A stretch of DNA of 64,000 nt from Spirodela intermedia (Eukaryota; Streptophyta; Magnoliopsida; Alismatales; Araceae), in assembly GCA_902729315.2 (NCBI GenBank), contig LR746271.1:4670001-4734000 (forward strand). Reading direction: 5' to 3'. Under the pieces are notes generated by a model that had not been told where the DNA came from, ran no database searches, and saw only the letters and a program-made list of their open reading frames with translations. Numbering within the stretch: position 1 is the first letter of the stretch; every line of letters starts with the position of its first letter. Shown in pieces: positions 13,700 to 22,607 of the stretch. The position numbers were made by a program, and so were the translations under genes.

Positions 13700-15000
13700 G
13701 CTGACTTGGTATGACCCCAAAATAACGGAGGCCCCTTTTTCAAGAAAATCTAGAATAGCCGTTTGGCCCTCCAAACACTCACACCAAGTCAGCCAGACAA
13801 TGAGTTTTAGGAATAAATACTTGATACCCAGTGCTAAGTTTGAGAAGATGAGAAATGAAATGCTTTTCGCAAGAATCAACTTGAATAGCTACCATCATGT
13901 TTGAATAAAAAAAAGGAATAAATTGAAGATTATGCAATGCAACGTGGGTCTTAGGAGTTCACACGTGATATTTGACATGACCAATACGTCCAGCACTTTT
14001 TTTACCTTTAAAGCCCTTTTTTTCTTTCACATTACTTCAGTAATTTCATGACAATGTGCCTAGGCAATGATCATAAGGCTGAGGGAGAAAGAAGTCTACC
14101 AAAAGCTAGAAAAATTCAAACTCACACTCAAGGAGATCCTTCCTAAATCACATTACTAATAAGGTGGGCTTGTGGATGGACTAGATAAGGATTCAAACCA
14201 TTACGAATTGATCAATGCCTGTGGTCAATTATCTAAACTATGCATCTTCTTGTAGACCTGTGGCTATTAATAGTAGAGGATGGTGCTTATGGATCTATTA
14301 CATAAGTTCACGTCATTGGAGATAATATCAACTTGCCAAACAGCTTGCAAAACATTTAGCCATTTAATAGCTTGGGAGCAGTTGCATTGGTTGCCCAATT
14401 TTGATTGACCTTTGAGGTAAGAATGGGGCACCGAACTTCCAATCTGCAATGTCCTCATGCATGATGGGGAATCAGTCACTCATTAGGATGAAATTTACGT
14501 GCAATGGTGAACTGATTTGTACATGAGAAGGAAATGATGGCAGACAGACGAGTTTGCTGGAAAAACTCGGAGAATAATGCCCGAAAATCACCTGATTCTC
14601 TGCCATAAAAAGGAGAGATTTCAATAACCAGAAGGCTGCTGATCTTCCAGGAAACAGGAGTTTGTGGGCGAAAAATATCACAGTACACTCTTGTATGTGT
14701 TGCTATTGTCCCTTTCGTTGATGCTTTGTATAAAGGGGAAGTGATGCGTAGTTTGGGGCTCTTCTATATTCTTTTACGCTTCATGCCGATAAGCAACACT
14801 TGGTTAAATATAGAAGATAAGCGTTATCACATTTTTCATGTGATCAAAAGGTTGCTTGGCGTTAAATATAGAGCAATGTGGAGGCCGGCATATGATGAAA
14901 TCAGAAGCACACCAATCCGACCTTGTGACAGTCTTTGGCCTTCCTCGTACCACACACTCCCATTCTTTATGTGACAATAAATCCCCACTATCGTTCTTGC

Positions 15001-15506
15001 CCTCTCTCTCTTCCTCTCCTCCTCTCTCTCTCCCTCTCCTCCTCTCTCTCTCCCTCTCCTCCTCTCTCTCTCCCTCTCCTCCTCTCTCTCTCCCTCTCCT
15101 CCTCTCTCTCTCCCTCTCCTCCTCCCTCTCCTCCTCTCTCTCTTCCTCTCCTCCTCTCTCTCTCCCTCTCCTCCTCTCTCTCTCCCTCTTCCTCCTCCCT
15201 CTCCTCCTCTCTCTCTCCTCTTCCTCCTCCCTCTCCTCCTCTCTCTCCCTCTTCCTCCTCCCTCTCCTCCTCTCTCTCTCCCTCTCCTCCTCTCTCTCTC
15301 CCTCTTCCTCCTCTCTCTCCCTCCTCTCTCTCTCCTCTCTCTCTCCTCTCTCTCCCTCTCCCTCTCCTCCTCTCTCTCCCTCTCCCTCCTCTCTCTCTCC
15401 TCTCTCTCTCCTCCTCTCTCTCTCCTCTCTCTCTCTCTCCTCTCTCTCTCCTCTCTCTCTCCCTCTCCCTCCTCTCTCTCTCTCTCTCTCTCTCCCTCTC
15501 TTCTCC
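15001..15506. repeat. CT-rich minisatellite, about 500 bp
   Basis: The plus strand is almost entirely C and T, built from units such as cctcctctctctctcc with irregular ccctcttcctcctcc variants. The unit of about 16 bp is regular between about 15010 and 15120 and becomes irregular to the right. Because the strand lacks purines, both strands give long ORFs rich in Ser/Leu/Pro or Arg/Glu; these are compositional artefacts. Confidence 0.95.
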
Positions 15507-15990
15507 ATTGGGAATCAGCCAAGACGATTAGTGAGTAATGAAACAACAGACAACCGGATCAAGCAACGACCCTGAGCTTTTTCAGTTCTTCAGTTCAGAG
15601 AAACCAGTGGAAAATGCATGAGGGGGACAAGAAAATGTATGTTCTTCACTCGCGGATCTCTTCCGAAGAAAGCTACGTGCCTGAGCTCTTGGAAAATTTC
15701 CAAGACTACCATAAAATAGACTTCTTTCGGAGACGTATATGCGTTTGAAGCCTTAAAAAGGTCAAATGATTCCACAGAAATGGCAAATAAAGCCGCTCGT
15801 TCCTGTAAGAACAATGTGCCCCCTCGAAAGGCAGCAATCCCCCAGAACGAGGGCTCAATGGGCACTCAAATATAGCCAGGATACAATTAATTAGCCAGAA
15901 AATTTGAACCTTCAGTTCTACGATAGCTGACGACAGCCTGCATGTCGGCTAGAAGAGGAGAGAGAAGGCCGAGAGGCGACGCAGCAACAG

Positions 15991-16075
15991 TCAGGGTTCT
16001 ATCCGAGTCCACTCATATCGACCCTCGAGAGGGGAATCCTTCACCACGTCGTAGTTGTACCTGCGACAAGGTAAG

Positions 16076-16109
<34 letters not shown>

Positions 16110-17175
16110 CAACGAGAGAGAGAAAGACAGTCGAGCAGCAGCGTCATTCCCTCTCTCTGGAAGAAGGTTGGTGGTGGGCTGATATATATCTGAGAGAGCT
16201 TACTTCTTGGAGAAACGCTCCCTCTCCTTTCTCTCTGCCGATGCGAAGAATTCCTCGATTTCCCTCTCCGACACCACCAGCGACGTGACCGGTGAGGTTG
16301 CTGGCGGCGGCGCTTCCATCTTGCAGCGGCCGCCGGCGTCGGCGGGCCTCGCCGCTGACTCCATATCCTCCGCCTCCTTCCTTCTGAGATCCTTCATGGT
16401 CGCTTCATCTCTAGACAACATCAAACAAAGACCACCTGAGGATGAATACACAAGGAATAGAGGGAGAAGCAACTAGTAACGGAAGAAGGAAGAGATGGAG
16501 ATCGTCTCCTCGTCCGTTGCCGGACAAATTCTCAGAGATCGCATCACGGGTTGGAATTACGCTGAGAGAGAGAGAAAGAAGAAGAAGACCAACCGACCTC
16601 TCCAGCTCACGGTCGTAATTAGATACGGGGGTTTCGGAACCTTCGTCCACCTGTGAACGGAAAGAAGATTTAACTCCATCGGAGTCGGGCCACGATTCAA
16701 ACAGGGAATAACGGCTCTCCAGCTCCGACAAATGAGGAGGAACGCTCACTCCATCATCGAGAACCGTTTTTCTTCGTCCTCTCACCTCCGTCGCCATCTT
16801 CGTCGCCGCCGCTGCCGCCGGCAGCGCCACCTCCTCTGCGGGCCGCGCTTCGCCGGCGAACCTGCTGGTCTGATCCCGGTCTTCGCCATTGCTCCCCTTC
16901 TCCGGTAAGGGTCTGAAGCATGTCGCCCTCATGCTCTGCCACTTATCCACCCCTTGGGAGATTCTCCGACTTCGCAGCTGGCGGCAGGAGAGCTCAAAGT
17001 CTCCTTCAGTAACTCTCCTTCTCTTCACACCGCCGGCCTCTCCGACGCCGGCGGACGCTGCTAGCGAAGGGGAAAGTACCCGTTCCTTCGTCTCCATCAT
17101 GACCACCTGGGTCAGCTCCATCAAGGTCTCCTCCCCTCCCTCGGGTCTCTCCCTAATTCCATGCTCTTCGGCCAT
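15991..17175 (-). CDS. Cyclin-dependent kinase inhibitor, KRP/ICK family
   Basis: KRP proteins bind cyclin-CDK complexes in the nucleus and slow the plant cell cycle. Model on the minus strand: exon 1 17175-16598, exon 2 16410-16204, exon 3 16060-15991; 855 nt, 284 residues, phases consistent (GAG AG|A GAT and AA|G TAC). The start is the ATG of MAEEHG; an in-frame ATG exists 72 nt upstream at 17247. The family signature is at the C-terminus: REIEEFFASAERKERERF, then across the last intron KYNYDVVKDSPLEGRYEW, giving the CDK/cyclin-binding domain at about residues 240-284. A second KRP motif resembling YLQLRSRRL is seen as CRQLRSRRI (about 64-72), and KRRR at 51-54 may be a nuclear localisation signal. 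The middle is Ala/Glu-rich and probably disordered. Intron 1 is 187 bp. Intron 2 is 143 bp and contains a CT tract on the coding strand. Length is within the family's usual range. No frame damage seen. Confidence 0.94.
16078..16107. repeat. (GA)n microsatellite in KRP intron 2
   Basis: About 30 bp of GA repeat on the plus strand, so CT on the KRP coding strand, only about 17 bp upstream of the acceptor of the third exon. It probably serves as the polypyrimidine tract. Confidence 0.9.
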
Positions 17176-18761
17176 TTTATTTTCTCTCTTTCGAACGCAG
17201 AAACTCAAAGACCACCTTCCCGCTCGTGAAGTGAAAGTGGGGTCCACAGACTGAACCTCGTATCAGAAAGCAGCACGTTCGAGGGTAGGCTAGGAAGGTT
17301 CGCGCTCCACGTGGCAGGTTAGAAATGCTAATGGCAAAGATGGGGTATGGGGCCCACCTCGCGAAAATGCCCAATAATCAACAGGATCTGAGGATGTCCT
17401 CTTAACTGGTAACTTCATGAGGGTATTTGGACCCACAATCAAACTCCTCCAGTTGACGAAGACAAATCTCCTCTCACCTTTAACAAGTTCTATGACTTCC
17501 ACGTAGGATAAGAGCATCCTAATTTAGTAAAAAAATCTTGTTCTTACCACCTACTTTATTGTATAATAATGTATATATCTATATGATATGAAACTAATTT
17601 GTGCTTTGATAATGGATTAGTGCCAGTCATCATGGTTGACTCATTTTAACGACAAATGGGTTTGTGCGGGACTGTCCATCAGTTTGTCCTTTTCTGGCTA
17701 TTTTCAATGAAAAGTCCCCCTCTTTTTGAACCTTTTAAAGGATTAAATAGCTGGGAATCTCATTTAATCATAAAAGACCGTTTGTCATAAGTGTATATTC
17801 AAATAGTGATTCTTCATGACCATCTAGATCCATCTCTAGTTAGTGAATTCGATCCAACTAGAACACTAGATTCTGTGAATGCGGTTGATAAATTCATTTT
17901 TTCTAATACATAGTAATCTTCCTACAAGTTTCTAACATAAATGTAGCTTTTAGAAGTAATAAAAGAATAGAGACACCATCGTCTGCTCTAATAAAATAAT
18001 AAAATAATGCTATCTAGAATTTGTATGATTTTCAACATTTTTTCGACATTATTAGACATGTAACTAAGTTTGATGTTATCAGGCAGTAAGGCCCATATAT
18101 GGGGTGAAGGACCACCATCTCTTGGTGGGTACACTCTCATATAATTAATGTATTTTTTGTAATGTAAAGTAATATTCCTACAGTTCTCCGACATAGAAAT
18201 ATCTTTTATAAAGTAATAAAAGTTGCATGCTCACTGTCAATTCTTCCAAGACTCGGTTTAATTTTCAGCCTTTTTAGTATTATTTTACGCGTATGTATGT
18301 TTAATGTTCTACCGAAGAAAGGCCCATGTCTGCGCTGAAGGACCACTCCCCACCATCGGCTCCAGATCAGATCAGAGGGCCCATGGGCTTGGGCAGCTGG
18401 AGGGGAAGAAGGAAGAAGAAGGGAGAGGAAGAAGGAAGGAGGAGGAAGAAGAAGCTCCCTCCTAACTGGTGCCAGAGTGAGGAGCCTTCTTTTACCTGCA
18501 AAGGGGCTCCTCGGCCCCCACGGAGCTTGCATCATAGAAGGGGACCTCCTGCTTCTTCTGGACATGGCTTTCACCTTTGCGCCCTTCTCTTCTTTCCCTC
18601 TCGCTTTAAACGAGGCCGCCAGTCGGTCTTTCTCTAACCCCATCGCCGCCACTTTCCCCCTTATCACATCTCTGATGAGGTGCAGCCATCCCCTGCCGGT
18701 TCCTCAAGGAGGGAGGAGTCGCCGTAGGGGACCTCCCAAGCTGCTCGAGCTGTCCAGAAGG

Positions 18762-18763
<2 letters not shown>

Positions 18764-18798
<35 letters not shown>

Positions 18799-18823
18799 GT
18801 ATGTATGTATCTATCTATCTCTC
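18764..18823. repeat. Compound microsatellite (CT)n(ATGT)n(ATCT)n
   Basis: A CT tract of about 32 bp runs directly into three or four ATGT units and then ATCT units. Confidence 0.9.
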
Positions 18824-19116
18824 CTCTTTTTATCTTCTCTCCATTCATTGTTTTTCCAAGTCTCCCTCTGGGAGGAGGAAACACCAAAAGTGAAGGGGGG
18901 GTGCAGTTCTCCTGTGTGGTCCGGGTTCGGCTTTACTCCACCGGCGGGGCTGCGGTCCTCTGAAGATCTCTCCACTCGGTGAAAGGACCCGAATCCACTT
19001 CATGCACTGCCTATATTGCACGGCCGAAAGACAGAGACAGGGAGAGAGAGATTCGACCACGAGGGGGGTGCGTGTGAGTCAGCGGTGGATGTGTGGTCCA
19101 TCCTGAGAAGCCACGC

Positions 19117-19168
19117 AGAGAGAGAGAGCGAGAGAGCGAGAGAGCGAGAGAGAGAGAGAGAGAGAGAT
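19117..19168. repeat. (GA)n microsatellite with CG interruptions
   Basis: A GA tract interrupted at regular spacing by gcgag, forming gagagagc-type units before a pure GA end. Confidence 0.9.
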
Positions 19169-21165
19169 GGGCGATGCCAGGGGCATGTATATCAGCTTGG
19201 CATGGGTGCATTCGTATGAGCTCCGTTTAGTGGAACTCGACCAGCATGGATCCGCGCTTGTTGGCGGCACGGTCTTTTCCCATGCAGACATATCCGTTCC
19301 TCACGTGCGCTCGTTGCAAATCAATAATGGGGTAAAATAAGGGCCATCCGAATAGTCACAAGACAAGGCTGCATGGACTGAGGCGTCCGAGGTGGAGAAA
19401 GACTGTTCTATACTAATACGATCAATTCTCAATTCTTATATGTTATTTAGGGTAATTAATTTGTTCCATCCCTAGGATTATATCCAATAATCCTTTCATT
19501 ACATTAATGTTACACCAAGACCTTTAGCATGACTTAGATGTTAATCGATCACCACTTTGTCTTGGAGAAAATGCCAAAGGACATGTAGGAGAATGATCGT
19601 TTCAAATATATTTGGGTTATTTTGCAAAGTAAAATACATTTTTTTGATTGGCAGACAAGGTTATGCATCAATAAATGTGCATGGATACTAGTCAAATTAC
19701 TAACGACAAATTGCATTAAGTAATCTTAATAAACTTACCAAAGTATTATGAAGAAGGAAACAAAATGTTTTAGAATAATTCATTTAAAATATAAATCGAG
19801 TTTCCATTTTTAAATTCATGAAATAAAATGAAAGATATGTTGAAACTTTAACTTTTTCCTATGGTTGGTTCATGAATATCATAACATGAATGAAAAATAA
19901 TTATAATTTCATAAATTTTTTTATGAAAAATAGCATCTACATGTCATAAAGAAAAAATTATGTAAATATTGGCAAAGTTTTAATTTATTTAAAACCATGA
20001 GTATTATTTGTACAAATGTAAGTATCAAACATAAAACATTGAATAAAATTGATGTACAATACAAAAGAAGTTACTATTATGTATGTACAGAATCTCTCAA
20101 ATACATCATAATTGGGGCAAAGTCCATGCAAAAAATTGTTCACTAGCATTAATGCAAACATAATGCATATTCTCAAGGACATAAGTGTGGCATTTCTCAC
20201 TTGTTCTTGTTTATATGAACATGACAGAGTTATAATAGTCAACTAGTCTTGCACATGTGGTGTGACAGCCTTGGGTCTTGTGTTCACATTCAAAGGTATC
20301 ACCTAACTTAGGGGGATATTATTTGAGTAATGCATTTCTCACATTAATCTAACCATTATCATTTAATAAACATTTTTAGTTTTATTTATATTACTCCTTA
20401 ATTTGGCCAAAATATTTTTTTCTATGTGTGTGTGTGAGTCTATCTGTGTCTGTGCGTCTGCTTCTTAGTATCTTCTCATTATTCATCATTGTAAGCTATG
20501 TTCAAGTTTCTATTTTAAACTAAGGGAGTCATCATGTTGTGGATGCATTTGAGATGTAAACCAATATCGATCATCTTAAGTTTTCAATTAAAAATCAATA
20601 CCATGGTTTCTCCTTGTAACAAAATGAGAAAGCCTAAACTATATATGCTAGAAATTAAGAATTCTCAATATTTCCAAATAAATAATGATAATGTTTTGTC
20701 ATAGAAATTATATAAAAAATTATAAAATATTAGTTAAAGAAACTTGATAAAAGTACATCGAACAACATGAATGCAAGTTTACTTTCTACCTATATCTAAT
20801 CATTAATACATGCATGGTTTCTCCTTTATTTGTCGAGTTTTAGATACCCTAACTAAAATAGTTAAATGATCCTCAAGAATTCATACACATAATTCAAATT
20901 AACAACTAGGAAAGTTAAAGTAACAAAACATAGGACTTTTACTACAAGGGGTGATCCCTATAATGAATTAAAGAAAAAAAAATAGAGTTGACTTGTAGAA
21001 AATAAGGATGCATTGGAGTTCACACTTGTCATATGGTGTTCTACACTTGTCAACTAATGTTTCATTATATAATCAAAAGTTATGATCTCCCATGGGTCAT
21101 GGTTGACACATACTTTAAGAGTTGACTCATGACTTAAAGACCTATTTCTTAACATGTATGGTATT

Positions 21166-21511
21166 ACAAGCAACTACACAAACCCTCCCTAGTGGAAGAG
21201 TTGCCACCGAATCCTATAAGAACTCTGGAGTTAAGCGTGCTCGGGTTTAGGCACCCCTGCCACCATGACGAGAGGCATATGTGGCATTCATCTCACTATG
21301 CCAAGATGCCCCCAACTCCAAATAACATGCTGAGAGGCACCCCTGCCACGATGTCAAGAGGCGCAAGTGGCACCTATCTCCGAAGAATGTGCCTGAGAGG
21401 CACCAAAGTGCTTGGGCATGTAAAGTATTAGGATGGATGACTGACCTCCCGAGAAGTTCGGCCCAAGATAATTATCTCAAAAAAAAAAAAAAAAACAAGC
21501 AACTACACAAG
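21166..21511 (+). mobile_element. 5S rRNA-derived retroposon (SINE-like) with TSD
   Basis: A body of about 310 bp (21182-21495) is flanked by perfect 16-bp direct repeats, acaagcaactacacaa, at 21166-21181 and 21496-21511. It ends in a poly-A run (about 21479-21496). Inside is split 5S rRNA sequence. Left part 21204-21245 (caccgaatcctataagaact, then agttaagcgtgctcggg, the 5S box A). Right part about 21407-21459 (gtgcttgggc, then ggatggatga and gacctcccgagaag, the 5S box C). About 160 bp containing two copies of an aggcacccctgccac-led unit separate them, and the 5S word around gtgctcggg/gtgcttggg is present at both edges. Internal pol III promoter boxes, poly-A and a long target duplication are the marks of LINE-mobilised retroposons. 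The first 30 or so bases of 5S are replaced by unrelated sequence. Cassandra TRIM elements also carry 5S sequence, but they have LTRs and short target duplications, which are not seen here. Confidence 0.82.
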
Positions 21512-21734
21512 AGGGTTTACACACTACAAAGGTAATGGTGCTTGATCCCTATAATATTTTCTAGATTTAGGATTGGATACAATTACTCAAGGATCATAAC
21601 TTGAATGTTTATGCAAGAAACCTAGTAGACACTGGTGAAACGTTTTGCAACATATGGTTGATCATCTCAATTTAGAAGATCACTTCAAACATGAAATAAA
21701 AGATAATTCTTTAACAGATTAAGAAGTGTTTGAG

Positions 21735-21878
21735 TTCTTTCTCCAAGTCTATGGGTTTTTCAAAATGTTTCTACTCCCAATCAAGGTTTCAAATGTTTGC
21801 ATTTATTGTATATTGATCGGGTTGACATGAATGTCATTTACTAAGAATTTCTTTGTGAGGATTTAGAATTAGCATCTT

Positions 21879-21932
<54 letters not shown>

Positions 21933-22001
21933 GGTGTGAACATTTGAAAAGAAAGGGATTATGAAAAAAAATGAATCAAATAATATTAAAACCAAGACTA
22001 A
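21735..22001 (+). repeat. Dispersed repeat family, copy 1 (carries long GA tract)
   Basis: This block aligns by eye with 32066-32329. Both share tatgggtttttcaaaa or catgggtttttcaaaa near the left end, then aaggtttc, a tttattg-atattg block, a GA stretch after cttaaa, ggtgtgaa, gattatgaaaaaa, tgaatc, aataat and caagacta. No ORF, clear terminal inverted repeat or target duplication is visible. Confidence 0.7.
21881..21927. repeat. (AG)n microsatellite inside dispersed repeat copy 1
   Basis: About 47 bp of pure AG repeat. The matching position in the other copy (about 32229) has only a few AG units. Confidence 0.95.
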
Positions 22002-22607
22002 TATACATAGTTTCTGAGAATAAAGTGAAGGCTAACTTAGGGACACCCTTGAGGCATTCAACGAAATGGGCAAGCCTATTCATTGTGAAATCCTGCTTTA
22101 TTAAGGCAAAGCATGCGTAATTAAATGAAATCTTCTATAGAGTAAGTCAGTTAACTATTTCATGTTTCAGATGTTTGGAATCTAAAAACCTCTAAGTTAG
22201 AAAATTATCATTTTCGGAAAATATATGTAAAATATCTTGAAAATTTTTGGCGTTGGGGCGGAGAATTCTCCTCCTCAATCTAAAAAATAAAAAATAAAAA
22301 TATGTAGGTCCCACACACCTTCCGGCACTAATAGAAATCGAAAATTGTTTTTTTTATAAAAAATTGCATTGTCATGTCATCCTCTGTCACCTCCATTATT
22401 CAATCTGACAAGGAGATCAAGGAATTCCAGCGACCCAGGAAGATAATCTCGCATCTTATCTGGTTCGATCCATTTATTCCTCCTCCGCAAATCACAATCT
22501 CTCTGTGGATGCATCCGTCGAAAACCTCTGGACTGGTTCATCCAGGGGAAACGGTTCTATATTTGTTTTGATCCTTCTGATCCAATCTCTGGGGCGGAGG
22601 GTTAGAA

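Larger units (their letters stand above)
10041..15990. other. Gene-poor spacer between PreP relic and KRP gene
   Basis: Apart from the repeats listed separately I can name no gene here. Roughly 11.1-11.8 kb and 12.5-13.9 kb are richer in GC than their surroundings and contain only broken ORFs on both strands. They could be decayed retrotransposon or gene remnants, but I recognise no domain. About 13.9-14.9 kb is AT-rich with nothing recognisable. The last 0.5 kb (15.5-16.0 kb) follows the 3' end of the minus-strand KRP gene and probably contains its 3' UTR. Confidence 0.5.
17176..22607. other. Spacer between divergent KRP and DUF829 genes
   Basis: This holds the upstream regions of both flanking genes, which are transcribed away from each other. 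17.2-17.5 kb is moderately GC-rich and should include the KRP promoter and leader. 18.3-19.3 kb is GC-rich with CT and GA tracts and overlapping short ORFs on both strands, none of which I recognise. 19.3-21.1 kb is AT-rich with nothing recognisable. The retroposon and dispersed repeat at 21.2-22.0 kb are listed separately. 22.3-22.6 kb should contain the DUF829 promoter and leader. Confidence 0.6.

Noticed and set aside
14804-15575. ORFs over 230 codons on both strands (Arg/Glu-rich minus strand, Ser/Leu/Pro-rich plus strand)
   Set aside because: They arise because the CT minisatellite has no purines on one strand and so no stop codons; the sequences are pure low complexity.
16207-17254. Plus-strand ORFs over the KRP region (about 90 and 121 codons)
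   Set aside because: They are antisense shadows of the GC-rich KRP exons, which carry the conserved domain on the minus strand.
18206-18667. 153-codon minus-strand ORF and overlapping plus-strand ORFs of 103 and 138 codons
   Set aside because: Three frames are open at once in a GC-rich stretch and none has a recognisable domain. Open frames here look like a composition effect.
21204-21459. A functional 5S rRNA gene
   Set aside because: The 5S sequence is split by about 160 bp, its first 30 or so bases are missing and it ends in poly-A; it is a retroposed derivative.
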